54,170 nucleotides of DNA, taken from positions 19,072 to 73,241 of IMG/VR virus record IMGVR_UViG_3300030098_002069, one strand, 5' to 3'. The stretch's first letter is position 1. Every line of letters begins with the position of its first letter. This DNA comes from a virus. This document shows, one piece after another, positions 8,132-17,571 of this stretch. Below the pieces are notes generated by a model. The model was not told where the DNA came from. It was given only the letters and a program-made list of their open reading frames with translations, and searched no databases. The translations under genes were made by a program, and so were the position numbers.

Positions 8132-8784
8132 ACTACAAATGCCTTTTCATAATTATCTTTTAATGTTACTAGAGTTGCCTGTAAAGATTGAACCAACTCT
8201 ATATCCTCATCATCAATAGTGTATGCTGATATTTTTGCTTCTATTGCTTTTATAGATGCATACATAACAACTAAATACACTTTGTCGTCTGCAAAAAAAC
8301 CTATATCACTATGACTATAAACTAAAGATTGCTCTGCTTTATCTACTGGAACATTATTTATGTAATAAATATTATATGAATTTTCACCCCCAGAAGATGG
8401 AACGGGATAAACATTTATTTTTCCATTCTCCGTAATTATAAAATTTGGGTTTTCATGAGTTGCAAGATGCAAACTATTAGTATCCACTATATCATATAAT
8501 TTATCAATTCCTACTTGTGTACAAGTTTTCCAATTATTGTTTTCGTTTGCTTCTTTTACTATAGAAACTACTTGTGCTCCATTAATGTCTTTTCCATTTG
8601 CAGTTTGTTCACCTGTAGCTCTAATAAAATCTTTAAAATCATTTGGATTTGTTTTTAAAGTTCTAGCAGTAACATCAAGTACACCATCTTTTAAGAATTG
8701 AGATAACTCATCTTCAGTAGGTGTACTGCTTCCTGTTATTGTTAATGAGGTTTGAGCCTCTACTTGTGCTTCAAATGTTGCCAT
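8128..8784 (-). CDS. putative head-tail adaptor/structural protein
   Basis: 218 residues: an N-terminal helical domain with SQFLKDGVLDVTARTL, a middle beta domain (NFIITENGKINVYPVPSSGG) and a helical end (YASIKAIEAKISAYTIDDED). The shape matches phage adaptor proteins that link the portal to the tail. It is followed by a second smaller adaptor in translational overlap. No enzyme motif seen. Confidence 0.55.
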   Translation of the reverse strand: MATFEAQVEAQTSLTITGSSTPTEDELSQFLKDGVLDVTARTLKTNPNDFKDFIRATGEQTANGKDINGAQVVSIVKEANENNNWKTCTQVGIDKLYDIVDTNSLHLATHENPNFIITENGKINVYPVPSSGGENSYNIYYINNVPVDKAEQSLVYSHSDIGFFADDKVYLVVMYASIKAIEAKISAYTIDDEDIELVQSLQATLVTLKDNYEKAFVV

Positions 8785-8790
8785 TAAATC

Positions 8791-8904
8791 TTAATAGGTT
8801 TTCTTAGAGCTTCTAGAACTGGATTTTTTTTTTACAGATTTCATCTTTTTCTTTTTTGGAGGTCTACCTCTTTTAGACCCGTAAGTACCTTTGCCTTTTG
8901 GCAT
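8791..8904 (-). CDS. small basic conserved protein
   Basis: 37 residues beginning MPKGKGTYGSKRGRPPKK and almost entirely Lys, Arg, Ser and Gly. Mini-proteins of this type (MPKGKGTYGS...RPPKK) recur in the structural region of many marine podoviruses. The GRPPKKK stretch resembles an AT-hook, so DNA or capsid-interior binding is plausible. A GGAAAT sequence lies a few bases upstream of the start. Confidence 0.6.
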   Translation of the reverse strand: MPKGKGTYGSKRGRPPKKKKMKSVKKKSSSRSSKKTY

Positions 8905-8960
8905 ATTTATTTCCTTTCACAAGAGGAGGGGCATAAAGCCCCTCACTCTTTTAGTTTGTA

Positions 8961-9371
8961 TTAACTGATTGTTATTCCAGCTGCAACTTTTCCAAGTCCA
9001 CCAACTATGTAGTAGTTAGTGCCATCAGAAACTATTTTTATCCAGTCACCAGCAACTGACGAACCACCAACAAAAGTAATAGTAGTATCACTACCATCAC
9101 TTGTATCAGCTACGTCATCTGCTGCACCAGCACTTACAGAACCAATTATTGCTCCAGATGGAGTAACTACAGTATAGTTAGCTCCTGATGGAGCTCCCTT
9201 TACTACAAAGGTTCCTTCCCAACCCTTATTACTAGGAGCTGGAAGTGTTGTTGCAAACTCTGTTGCATGATTTAGCATAAAAACCTTACCACTATCTGCC
9301 AACGATAAAGTTGACGCTTCAGTAAGCTCTTTTATACCTGCGTTTGAACCACCTAAATAAGGTCTAGCCAT
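8961..9371 (-). CDS. putative capsid decoration/stabilisation protein
   Basis: 136 residues, Gly/Ala/Thr/Ser-rich and predicted all-beta, beginning MARPYLGGSNAGIKELTEA and containing GDWIKIVSDGTNYYIVGG. It is encoded next to the major capsid gene, where head decoration or cement proteins normally lie. No catalytic residues. Structural role inferred from composition and position. Confidence 0.55.
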   Translation of the reverse strand: MARPYLGGSNAGIKELTEASTLSLADSGKVFMLNHATEFATTLPAPSNKGWEGTFVVKGAPSGANYTVVTPSGAIIGSVSAGAADDVADTSDGSDTTITFVGGSSVAGDWIKIVSDGTNYYIVGGLGKVAAGITIS

Positions 9372-9382
9372 AATATGCCTCC

Positions 9383-10741
9383 TTACGCTGTGATCTTAAA
9401 CAGAGCGTGACTCTCAATTAGCTGTATACCTAGTCCTTCATCAGACATATATTGGTCTTTAACACCATCAAAGGCATTATCGGTCTTTATATTAGCCTGA
9501 TACTGAGCTGGTCTATACTGTGCATGAAATAGATTTTCATCAGATACAACTACCATGTACTTATTGTAAGCACCACGTAATGCTGGAGTTGGAATCAACT
9601 GCAACATTCCATGTGGAGTTTCAAGTACTCTGTAGTTAAATCCTAATGAATCACGCTTCATGTCACCTAGATTAACAGTCCAACCTGAATTACCTGCTAT
9701 TCCAGAAGAACCAGCCATCTTAGAAAAATATCCAAGAGCACCAGCTCCAACAAAAGCACGTTTTACACCTGCTTCAGGAATATACTGGAATACTTTTTCC
9801 ATATCATCTACAAATTCTCCATAAGAGTAACTTGCTTCAGATATAGTAAAAATATTTTGTGCGTCATGAGTTGAGGTTGATTCACCGTATTTATCAATTC
9901 CTGATACAATGCCATAAGTTGTACGAATTAGATTTCCATCTGCATCTGTACGACCATCATCACCAAATGTTTCATCTGCATTAGTATCGTTATTACCAGC
10001 TCCATAAGATGCTTCCTGTAAACCAGTACCGCCAACTCTTTCACCAAATAAGAAAGCTTTCTCTTTCTGCATTTTGTGTTCTTGAGCTTTTTGCCTACGC
10101 AATCTTGCTAGTTCAGAAGATTCTCCACGAAGAACAGCAGCTTGAAGCGTACCTGTTACCTGTAGAGGAGTCTTAAAAATCTGACAAGAGTTATAGACAA
10201 CTTGTAGTTCATCAGACCATGCATCTGGTGCAGAACTACCTTCACCATGTGCATTACCGATTACCAAATACCAGTCATCATTAACTAAGTCATAATCACT
10301 ACCACTTACTGTTCTCAAGATTTTCACTTTTATTTCATCTGCATCTACTGCTGAAGAAATAATTGCTGTGGCTTTTTTATTTGCTTTTGCAGAATCCCAT
10401 ATTTCAACAATAAGACCTACCCAACTGCTATCAACAGAAGATGATAAGCCTTTTATATTATCAATATTAAGTGCTGCACTTTCAGTTCCATTTACTGCTA
10501 AAGTAACTGTTTCTGCAGCATTTTGAAACTGTTGCCCAACCCAAGGGTTCCTGTGTTCAAACATTTTGAAAATGGGGTCTGGTACCTGTCGCATTTCACG
10601 ATTACTAACCATTGTAGTAAACGGAGCAACGTCAGTCCAGAGTTCCTTAGTGACCTGAGGATCGACATAGAAATCTCGTCTATCCGTATACAAAACACTA
10701 GAAGCCCCACCATTATATAGCTGCTTTTCTGTAGCTGCCAT
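9383..10741 (-). CDS. major capsid protein candidate
   Basis: 452 residues, immediately downstream of a scaffold-like gene and of the portal, the usual capsid position. It has an N-terminal arm (PQVTKELWTDVAPFTTMVSNREM), a helical stretch with REDUNDANT R/Q-rich LARLRRQKAQEHKMQKEKAFLFGE like the HK97 spine helix, and a C-terminal beta/helical region. I do not see a cleavable prohead sequence. It is probably of the HK97 fold in the group covered by DUF5309/SU10-type capsids; the fold group is less certain than the role. Confidence 0.75.
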   Translation of the reverse strand: MAATEKQLYNGGASSVLYTDRRDFYVDPQVTKELWTDVAPFTTMVSNREMRQVPDPIFKMFEHRNPWVGQQFQNAAETVTLAVNGTESAALNIDNIKGLSSSVDSSWVGLIVEIWDSAKANKKATAIISSAVDADEIKVKILRTVSGSDYDLVNDDWYLVIGNAHGEGSSAPDAWSDELQVVYNSCQIFKTPLQVTGTLQAAVLRGESSELARLRRQKAQEHKMQKEKAFLFGERVGGTGLQEASYGAGNNDTNADETFGDDGRTDADGNLIRTTYGIVSGIDKYGESTSTHDAQNIFTISEASYSYGEFVDDMEKVFQYIPEAGVKRAFVGAGALGYFSKMAGSSGIAGNSGWTVNLGDMKRDSLGFNYRVLETPHGMLQLIPTPALRGAYNKYMVVVSDENLFHAQYRPAQYQANIKTDNAFDGVKDQYMSDEGLGIQLIESHALFKITA

Positions 10742-10765
10742 TTTTTACTCCTATTCTTACTTCAA

Positions 10766-11653
10766 TCAAATTTTCCCAAGTAGAGCATCACTAAAGAGTT
10801 GCTCATCAGAACGAGGTTGCTCTGCTTTTCCTGTCTGCACCGCTGCAGCTTTAGGAACGCTTAAACGCTCTGCCTGATTTTGCATCTCTTGTGTTTTTTG
10901 TTGCACTACTGGGTTTGTATTTGATCTCAATTCAAACAATTTAGCCAAGTTGTCCAGATTCAGGTTTTCAGGAGAACTAGCCCAATCTATGAACTCGTTA
11001 GCCTTACTGGCTTCCCATCCATAGTTATTCACAGCATGACTATGAGCTTGTTGTCTCATAGCATTTTGCTGTTGCATAGCCATCTGCTGTTGGTACTGTT
11101 GTTCCATTTGCATTGTTCTATTCCTGTCCACATTCTTGAGATAGTCTAAATACTGATCTCTGTACTGCTCTTTAGCCATTCGATGCTTAAATGACTCACT
11201 CTCTGGGTCATTAAAAGCATCAACTTCGTTATAATTGACTGGTCTTTCAGGTTCTATTGGCTCCTTCAATGAATTTTGCTGAACTCCTTGCTCAGCAGGT
11301 ACTCCATTGGAGAGTTTAGCTTCTAGACTATCAAGAACCTCTGGATTCTGCCTAAGCATATTCTCTACAGGTGTTAAACTATTCCTGTAGTAATCCAGTT
11401 CTTCTCTAAGTCCAGACAGCTCACCCTTGGCTTTATCTGCCTGTGACTGCCAGTACTCATACCGACTTTGGTCGTCTTTAGGGTCGACTCCATTTCCCTC
11501 AGTTTCTGTAATTGGTGCTGCTTCCTGTTCAGGTGTAGAAGGTGCATCCTGTGGGATTTCACCTGAAGGTATTTCGTTGGCTATTTCGCCTTGAAACATC
11601 TCTACATCTTGTGTAGGAGCACTACCAGCATCACGTACTTCCAATTTTTCCAT
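10766..11653 (-). CDS. putative scaffolding protein
   Basis: 295 residues: acidic Pro/Glu-rich N-terminal part, a coiled coil near residues 70-115, and a central Gln/Met-rich helix (MQMEQQYQQQMAMQQQ) before a short C-terminal domain. Composition, size and position between portal and capsid genes match P22-type scaffolding proteins. No protease motif seen. Confidence 0.65.
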   Translation of the reverse strand: MEKLEVRDAGSAPTQDVEMFQGEIANEIPSGEIPQDAPSTPEQEAAPITETEGNGVDPKDDQSRYEYWQSQADKAKGELSGLREELDYYRNSLTPVENMLRQNPEVLDSLEAKLSNGVPAEQGVQQNSLKEPIEPERPVNYNEVDAFNDPESESFKHRMAKEQYRDQYLDYLKNVDRNRTMQMEQQYQQQMAMQQQNAMRQQAHSHAVNNYGWEASKANEFIDWASSPENLNLDNLAKLFELRSNTNPVVQQKTQEMQNQAERLSVPKAAAVQTGKAEQPRSDEQLFSDALLGKI

Positions 11654-11706
11654 ATTACTATTTCCTTTGCGATTTGGTTAATTCCAGCAACCGCTTCCTC
11701 AATTTT

Positions 11707-12075
11707 TTACTCAAAATCTTCAGCCCCTATTGAGTTTTTTGTAATTCTTATAAACTCAGGACTTCTAAAAAGAGCGTCATCTGTATCTTGTTTAGGATTG
11801 GCACTTGAATATGCTGTTGATAAAATTATCTCAGCTTTATCTTCTGGACTTGAAAATAAAAATTTTTCAAATTCAGGAGTTGCACTAACCCTGTCAAATA
11901 CAGGTCTGTCTGTAAAATTTTTCCATATTTTCATATGGTCTTTAACTATTTGTGGATCGATACCATCATATTTAAACCAATAATTTTCATCCTTAACTGG
12001 TCTATGCCATCCTTTTTCGTTCTTTCTAGGAACTCTGCTTCTATGTTCCTTATTGTCTCCATACCAAATAGCCAT
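11707..12075 (-). CDS. hypothetical protein between portal and scaffold
   Basis: 122 residues, starting exactly at the end of the portal gene (one-base overlap). N-terminal part basic and aromatic, C-terminal part acidic. Not recognised. Translational coupling to the portal suggests a head-assembly role. Confidence 0.55.
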   Translation of the reverse strand: MAIWYGDNKEHRSRVPRKNEKGWHRPVKDENYWFKYDGIDPQIVKDHMKIWKNFTDRPVFDRVSATPEFEKFLFSSPEDKAEIILSTAYSSANPKQDTDDALFRSPEFIRITKNSIGAEDFE

Positions 12076-14285
12076 TAGTTTTCTTCCAGACTTAATATGC
12101 GTTCATTCATTTGACGTTGTGGATTATCTCCAACATCCATCTCATTCTTAGCATTTTTTAGCTCATCGCCTAATCGTGTCTGATATAGTTTAGCTGCCAT
12201 TTCTACTTTTGCTTCAGCCTTGGCAAGCTTCTTTTCAAATTCTTTGACCTCAACACGCTTTCTATCGTGTAATGATTCTCTCTGTGCAGTTTGGAGGTCA
12301 CCTTTAAGCTTCTTGATTTCTTCTTCTTGCTGTTGTACCTGTCCCTGTAATTGTTGCATTTGCCCTGCTCTTTCAAGGACTCCTTCCATATCTGCAACAT
12401 CAGTTTGTTTTAGTACTTCTATCTGGTCTATAAGACCACTTTGATATAACTGCATATAGTACTCAAATCTCCCCCAGCGATTACTTGGGAGTGTTGAACC
12501 TGATAAAACAATAATATCATACTTACCTACAGTAATATCATTCATCTTACCAACCACATTTCCTATATCATCATATAGAGGACTATTAACTACTATTTCT
12601 TTTGGTTTGTTATTAGGCTGCATCAATCTCATAACTTTTTGGTCTGTGTATACATATTGTATTAATCCCACAACAACACTACCTAATTGATTTAAACCTT
12701 CTTCAATATCATCTCTTTTAGACTTAATACGTCTTTGTCCATATTCATCTAATGCAACTGTTCCTTTAAATGTTTGTGGTGCAGCTCCCTGATCCCCTTG
12801 CATTAAAGCGTATATTCCCAATATTCGTTCTATGTCTGCTTTTGCATCAGCTTCATTTTTGTATAATTCGTTTGGCAAGGGTACTGGCGATGCTACAATA
12901 GGACTACCTAACTCTGGGTCAAACTCTATTACAGCAGTACCTGCTCTTCCCCAGTCCTGTTCTACTTGTGTTTTGTTAACTGCACCACGTGGTATTAAAA
13001 GTTTTACATTTGTACTACTAGATGCGTGAGCTACAATTAATGAACGTATCTTATTAATGTACTCTTGTAGTCCTTTTACCAGTCTAACATCACTAACTGG
13101 ATAAGGATTTCTATTGAATCCATTCATAAAGGGTACTATTGGATACTCTTCTACAGGAAGAATCGCTTCATACAGCATCTGATCCCCTATACAAACACAT
13201 TGTTTTATATTTGTTATCTCAATATTATTTGCTAAAATCTTTTTATCGTCTATTAAATGTCCCTTTGTAGCAATATCAATATGGGTAGTGCTATTAGGTA
13301 TACTACCTTCATGCTCTTCACCTCTCATTGGTATTGGCTGTCCTGTAATTGGGTCTGGCATCATATGAAAAGTATCACCAAACTGCTCATGCATTTGCAC
13401 ATATCCTGTTACAGTAGGTTTGTCTGTATAGATGTTTTGTCCATCTGGAGCTGTTATAATTACAATTGGCTCCTGCCTGTACTCTTCAAACTCCTGCATA
13501 TTGAGAACTTTCTCTTCATTTGCAAAGGGGTCATATATCTTCATATATGGAATACGTATCTTGGTATATCTGTCAAATAACTCTAGTTCACGGTCACCAG
13601 TTATTGTTTCTCCTGATAATCTAGACTTTACTGTTACATCTTGACTCTCACGACCATAGCGTGATTCAGATGGAGTATTAATATATTTAGTTTCTGTAGC
13701 TTGTCTAATTAATTCCTCATACTCTGGATAAGCATCAACAAGCTGGTTCTGGGTAAGAATCTTACCAACTATAATATGACCAGCATCTCTAGCAAATGGG
13801 TCTTTTGAACTAGGGTCAAAGTAAACTTCTAGTGGGTCTATTGATTTTAAACAAACTTCTCCACGACCAAAGTCTTTATCTGGGTCTGTATAAGCTAACA
13901 TTACCCCCATGCCTTTTACATAATAATCATCAATTGCCTGTTTTAATTCCACATTGCCGTTAGAGTGATCCCATATATAAGACATTAAATCAGAGAATAC
14001 TCTACCAACTTCCGTATCACTTGTTTCTCTACCTGTCGATTGGAATCTTGGTTTATTAGCAGTTAACATAGCTTTTGCTTGTTCAACTGCAGAATGGACT
14101 ACATTTACTACAATAGGTTCCTGAGCACGAGCACGAAGTATCTTCGCCTGTTCTTCAGTCCATTGTTTGCCATTACGGAACTCATTATCCTCTACCGCCT
14201 GTTTTGCCCAGTTCTCTCTAGAAGAACTGTAATCTTTTAAAAGATCATGAGTTAACTGTACTTCTTTGTGTTTCTTATGAGACAA
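12075..14285 (-). CDS. portal protein (P22-like)
   Basis: 736 residues, the usual length for P22-type portals. The N-terminal region has a W..N...EFRNGKQWTE motif typical of the family, followed by ARAQEPIVVNVVHSAVEQAKAML. The C-terminal 150 residues form a long Gln/Glu/Lys coiled coil (the barrel/crown region). It lies directly after the large terminase. The portal is the dodecameric DNA channel at the capsid vertex. Confidence 0.85.
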   Translation of the reverse strand: MSHKKHKEVQLTHDLLKDYSSSRENWAKQAVEDNEFRNGKQWTEEQAKILRARAQEPIVVNVVHSAVEQAKAMLTANKPRFQSTGRETSDTEVGRVFSDLMSYIWDHSNGNVELKQAIDDYYVKGMGVMLAYTDPDKDFGRGEVCLKSIDPLEVYFDPSSKDPFARDAGHIIVGKILTQNQLVDAYPEYEELIRQATETKYINTPSESRYGRESQDVTVKSRLSGETITGDRELELFDRYTKIRIPYMKIYDPFANEEKVLNMQEFEEYRQEPIVIITAPDGQNIYTDKPTVTGYVQMHEQFGDTFHMMPDPITGQPIPMRGEEHEGSIPNSTTHIDIATKGHLIDDKKILANNIEITNIKQCVCIGDQMLYEAILPVEEYPIVPFMNGFNRNPYPVSDVRLVKGLQEYINKIRSLIVAHASSSTNVKLLIPRGAVNKTQVEQDWGRAGTAVIEFDPELGSPIVASPVPLPNELYKNEADAKADIERILGIYALMQGDQGAAPQTFKGTVALDEYGQRRIKSKRDDIEEGLNQLGSVVVGLIQYVYTDQKVMRLMQPNNKPKEIVVNSPLYDDIGNVVGKMNDITVGKYDIIVLSGSTLPSNRWGRFEYYMQLYQSGLIDQIEVLKQTDVADMEGVLERAGQMQQLQGQVQQQEEEIKKLKGDLQTAQRESLHDRKRVEVKEFEKKLAKAEAKVEMAAKLYQTRLGDELKNAKNEMDVGDNPQRQMNERILSLEEN

Positions 14286-14356
14286 TTTGTACGTATATAC
14301 CAGTTTTATCGATAAACTACATACTTAAACTACTACATTAAGTGGAAAGTTCCAAA

Positions 14357-15832
14357 TTAAGCTATTTTCCAACTTATATCGTCTGATTTACGTGAATATT
14401 TTAGTTCTCCCTTGTCTTTTTTCTCTTTTTTGTGAAAAGGTGGATAGCATTTCTTCATTGCATAGTATAATCCATCTAATAAGTCATCATGCTTACCTCT
14501 AGGGTATAATAGTAATTCGTCTTTAAGGTCAAGCATAGATTTTTTCATATATACTTTACCCTGTGCAAAGAAGGGTTCCATTGTCTCTAGTCTGGATGAT
14601 TTGCTATTTCTAGGTGTTTCTTTTATTTCTAATCCTGAAATAAATAGATTCTCTTCTTCTGTACGCTGCCTTAGATATTCTCTAAGCATTTCTTGATAGC
14701 CTACAGATTCTATACGAACCTTTACTGGTCTGTATATCTTAAAGTATTCAAGTATACTTTCAGCTAATTTCATGGGAGTTGCTCTTTTGCGGTAATATTC
14801 TAGAATATACCTGTTGTTTTTATTATCAACTGCTACAGGCATTATAACCGAGTAGTCAGCTGTTTTGCGTATTGAGGATGCAGGATCAACTCCCATAAAT
14901 ACATTTACGGGGATTCTATTTTCCCCGTCATCTAAGAAGTGCTGGTGGTCACTATCCATATCTAAAGAATAGTTATGATACTTAATATAAGCTTCTTTAA
15001 ATAACTGGTCTTCATCACCAACTATCTGGCACAGGTATTCCCTGTAAAACACACTAACTCGTGCAATAGACTCCAGCTCTTCTTTCTTTTGTTGTAATTT
15101 TTTAATAGGTTGCCACTCTTCCCACAATGCAACGCCCCTATCCATGTCTGGGGCAAAGTGCATATTGTTCCAACCTTTCATTTCTTTTAATACCTCCACC
15201 AAGCAGCGTTGATGCTGTGGAGTTCCAATAACAATAATCTTTCCTGTTTGCGGGTCTAGTGATGGAACGGCAGACTGCAATAACCATCTAAGATTTTGTT
15301 CCATTGCTTCAGCAGTTTTAGTATTGTTCTCATCCTCTGGGTCATCAACAATAATTAAGGTAGGTCTTTGAGAACCCACTTTAATACCACGTAACTGCTG
15401 TCCTGTTCCTTTGCATATAATCATAGAGCCATCTTTTAGCTCTACCTCTGATTTAGCCCATTGCCTAGCAGAATGTTGTCCCCAGTATCCATACACAGAA
15501 CGAAACGTCTGGCTGTAATCCAGAGTATCCTTTATAGTACCCAATAACTTTATAGCATGATCCTGTGTTCTGGATACGAGGACAATCAATTTAGCACCCT
15601 CGTGATGCATGATGTGATATAGTGGATATACTCCACCTACTATGGAGGACTTTGCGTGACCACGAGGGGCTATTATGTTCACCTGACGGGAGGAATCGTC
15701 AAGGAGAACGTCTGCAATTTGATAATGAAAATCTGGAGAGGCTGCAGAGAACATACTAGGCATAGCTACCTTGCCGAACATAATCATATTGTTCTTTAAT
15801 TTATTTATTACCTTTTTTCTATCTTCTTCCAC
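14357..15832 (-). CDS. terL: terminase large subunit
   Basis: 491 residues. Walker A at 55-63 (APRGHAKSS), Walker B at 159-166 (LIIVDDPE) with the catalytic acid following, then an RNase-H-like nuclease with D315 (GVDPASS), E374 (RIES) and the DDLLDG motif near 448-453. This is the ATP-driven packaging motor and headful/cohesive-end nuclease. It lies between the small-terminase candidate and the portal. Confidence 0.92.
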   Translation of the reverse strand: MEEDRKKVINKLKNNMIMFGKVAMPSMFSAASPDFHYQIADVLLDDSSRQVNIIAPRGHAKSSIVGGVYPLYHIMHHEGAKLIVLVSRTQDHAIKLLGTIKDTLDYSQTFRSVYGYWGQHSARQWAKSEVELKDGSMIICKGTGQQLRGIKVGSQRPTLIIVDDPEDENNTKTAEAMEQNLRWLLQSAVPSLDPQTGKIIVIGTPQHQRCLVEVLKEMKGWNNMHFAPDMDRGVALWEEWQPIKKLQQKKEELESIARVSVFYREYLCQIVGDEDQLFKEAYIKYHNYSLDMDSDHQHFLDDGENRIPVNVFMGVDPASSIRKTADYSVIMPVAVDNKNNRYILEYYRKRATPMKLAESILEYFKIYRPVKVRIESVGYQEMLREYLRQRTEEENLFISGLEIKETPRNSKSSRLETMEPFFAQGKVYMKKSMLDLKDELLLYPRGKHDDLLDGLYYAMKKCYPPFHKKEKKDKGELKYSRKSDDISWKIA

Positions 15833-15977
15833 GCTTTTTCTTTGGTTTAGGGCATTGGGTTATGTTATGTATCTTTGTCATTTCATAATCGCCAGTTTTC
15901 AATCCACAATGTTTATGCTCACCACAATCAGTAGCATAGGCACATGTTCTTTCTATAAGAGGACAATAAGCAAACAA
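15819..15977 (-). CDS. small cysteine-rich protein, probable TTG start
   Basis: 52 residues if started at TTG 15977. No ATG is available upstream of the conserved part. It contains five Cys and several His (YCPLIERTCAY, DCGEHKHCG, TQCP) followed by a KPKKKRGRR basic tail, suggesting a zinc-stabilised nucleic-acid-binding peptide. It overlaps the terminase start by 14 bases and nearly abuts the upstream gene. The start codon is uncertain. Confidence 0.45.
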   Translation of the reverse strand: MFAYCPLIERTCAYATDCGEHKHCGLKTGDYEMTKIHNITQCPKPKKKRGRR

Positions 15978-15979
15978 TT

Positions 15980-16168
15980 TTATTCGTCATCATAATTATA
16001 TAGTATTCCATGCGTTTCCATTTCTTTTAATGCGTCTAAAGCTACTCCAGAAAGAAATTCTGGCTCTGCTGTAGGCATTACGGAAATAACATGCAATGCT
16101 CTTATGGCAATCTCTAATTGGTCAGATGTTATGTATTGATCGTTGTGTTCATAGTCATCATGTAGCAT
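15980..16168 (-). CDS. hypothetical protein
   Basis: 62 residues, acidic and His-rich at the start (MLHDDYEHNDQY), one amphipathic helix after. It overlaps the small-terminase candidate by 11 bases and lies in the packaging operon. Not recognised. Confidence 0.5.
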   Translation of the reverse strand: MLHDDYEHNDQYITSDQLEIAIRALHVISVMPTAEPEFLSGVALDALKEMETHGILYNYDDE

Positions 16169-16937
16169 CTTGTTCGTTTGTTTCCTCTTTTCTTTGTACT
16201 AATAGCTTCTTTTCCTCAGTTGCTATAGTATCTGCTATTTGCTTTGTCAAATCTATTTGAACTGTATCCGTTGTAATCTTTTTACTAGGCTTCATTTCTA
16301 ATAAATCCATTATTTGGTCATTTGCCTTTAAGAAATTGTTTACATCGCCTTTATTTTCTGCCATATGCAAGGCACGTAACAAGTTATCTACGGCAAATTC
16401 CTTATTTACGCTCTTTCCAGCTAGTAAATCTTTTAATTTTTCTTCTACCATGCGTTTTGCTACCTTTTGTTTTAAAAACCTACGTACTGTTGCTTCAGGT
16501 ATCTTTTGATCTGGGCGATATATGTTGCCTAGAGCAGAAAAATCCACCTTATCCCCTGATAATAGCATATTAGCGTAGGCATTTACTGTATTTTTGGCTC
16601 TGGTTGTACCAGCTTCCTGTTCTTCCCAGCCTTTTGCTGGATTTGTCTTAGAATACACATTATATGCGTGATTCGTTTCAAATTTTATAGAAGAAAATGA
16701 AGAACACCAGCCAACTCCACACGTTAATTTTACAAATGTACGTGTATTTCCGTTCCTATCTGTATAATCACTACGTGATATGCATTCTGACACATAGTCA
16801 TCGTCTGTTATGCCCCAATCACCCGTGTCACACTCTTTCCAATAAAGATATTTCAGCTTTTTCTTATCTGCTTCAGCTTTTGTATAGATAGGATACATTG
16901 CTGTTTTATTTTTTATTCTTCTTTTAATTTTTATCAT
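16158..16937 (-). CDS. small terminase subunit candidate
   Basis: 259 residues. Basic N-terminus (MIKIKRRIKNK), a central Cys-containing beta region (LTCGVGWCSSFSSI), then a long helical C-terminal half ending in a Gln/Glu/Lys tail. First substantial gene of the packaging operon, two genes upstream of the large terminase, which is where the DNA-recognition subunit is usually found. No unmistakable helix-turn-helix could be read, so the role rests on position. Confidence 0.4.
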   Translation of the reverse strand: MIKIKRRIKNKTAMYPIYTKAEADKKKLKYLYWKECDTGDWGITDDDYVSECISRSDYTDRNGNTRTFVKLTCGVGWCSSFSSIKFETNHAYNVYSKTNPAKGWEEQEAGTTRAKNTVNAYANMLLSGDKVDFSALGNIYRPDQKIPEATVRRFLKQKVAKRMVEEKLKDLLAGKSVNKEFAVDNLLRALHMAENKGDVNNFLKANDQIMDLLEMKPSKKITTDTVQIDLTKQIADTIATEEKKLLVQRKEETNEQDAT

Positions 16938-16945
16938 AGTACTAG

Positions 16946-16995
16946 AGTACTAGTTACCTATAGAAGTACTAGTTACCGATACTAGTACTAGTATA
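16946..16995. promoter_or_regulatory. direct repeats and palindrome, operator-like
   Basis: The 13-base sequence AGTACTAGTTACC occurs twice (16946-16958 and 16965-16977) and is followed by a perfect 16-base palindrome ATACTAGTACTAGTAT (16980-16995) and an alternating TA run. It lies in the gap upstream of the small-terminase candidate. This is an arrangement expected for a regulator-binding site controlling the late packaging operon. The binding protein is unknown. Confidence 0.5.
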
Positions 16996-17015
16996 TTATA
17001 TATATAACTAGTACT

Positions 17016-17288
17016 TTAATCCATACTCTCTTTAGGTGCTTCGTAAATACCCATTTTTTGGGATATTATTTTAGTAATGATCTTGTATTCTGCGTCTAAT
17101 ATGTCTGATTGAGAGTCCATGCTGCGTTGAATCTCTTGAAATTCCTCCTCTGTCATTTCTTTAGGCTCCCACTCACCTGTGAACATATTAAATATCTCGT
17201 AGATTCTTTTTGACTTCATGCATTGCTTTAAGTTAAAGGGTATAGGTACTATTATACAAACGATTAAATCAACAAGTTTGTTCCACAT
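17016..17288 (-). CDS. hypothetical protein, first of the minus-strand cluster
   Basis: 90 residues from ATG 17288, or 67 from the internal ATG at 17219. The N-terminal stretch (LVDLIVCIIVPIPF) is hydrophobic and could be a short membrane helix; the rest is acidic and helical. A weak AGAG lies upstream of the longer start. It is separated from the packaging operon by the repeat-bearing gap and may be regulated separately. Not recognised. Confidence 0.5.
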   Translation of the reverse strand: MWNKLVDLIVCIIVPIPFNLKQCMKSKRIYEIFNMFTGEWEPKEMTEEEFQEIQRSMDSQSDILDAEYKIITKIISQKMGIYEAPKESMD

Positions 17289-17570
17289 ACTCTTTTAGAA
17301 ATTAGTTGTAGAATGCGTGTGAGAGGTTTCTACGTTACCGTACCCCCTTGTTTCAAGGGTGCAAGGGGCAAACTACGTTGAGTTGAATGAACTCGTTGAG
17401 TTAAGTTAACTTAGTTGAGGCTTCGCAAGTTACTAAGTTAACTTAACCCAGTATCATTCACCCGCCCCTGTTGCAGAGGGACACCTGCCCCTGTGCTACG
17501 CACAGCCGTGTCCACTCGCAACATAACGTATCTATGAGACCTTCAGTCTCTATTAGCTTAGTTCCTAAGC
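17289..17570. other. structured divergent intergenic region (possible ncRNA or origin)
   Basis: About 280 bases between the divergent gene clusters with no convincing ORF. It holds nested inverted repeats. A 16-bp perfect stem joins 17400-17415 to 17432-17447, and TGAATGA at 17384-17390 pairs with TCATTCA at 17454-17460. Further hairpins are CCCTTG-TTT-CAAGGG near 17346 and CTGTGC-TAC-GCACAG near 17492. It is visibly richer in G and C than the surroundings. A structured RNA, a replication origin or both would fit; nothing distinguishes them. Confidence 0.45.
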
Positions 17571-17571
17571 T
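17536..17571 (+). terminator. double hairpin before early unit 1
   Basis: Two adjacent short hairpins, GAGAC/GTCTC (17536-17550) and AGCTTAG/CTAAGCT (17555-17571), run directly into the repeated TTCCTCTATCTCT motif. This matches the hairpin-plus-motif arrangement seen between later early units. Confidence 0.5.
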
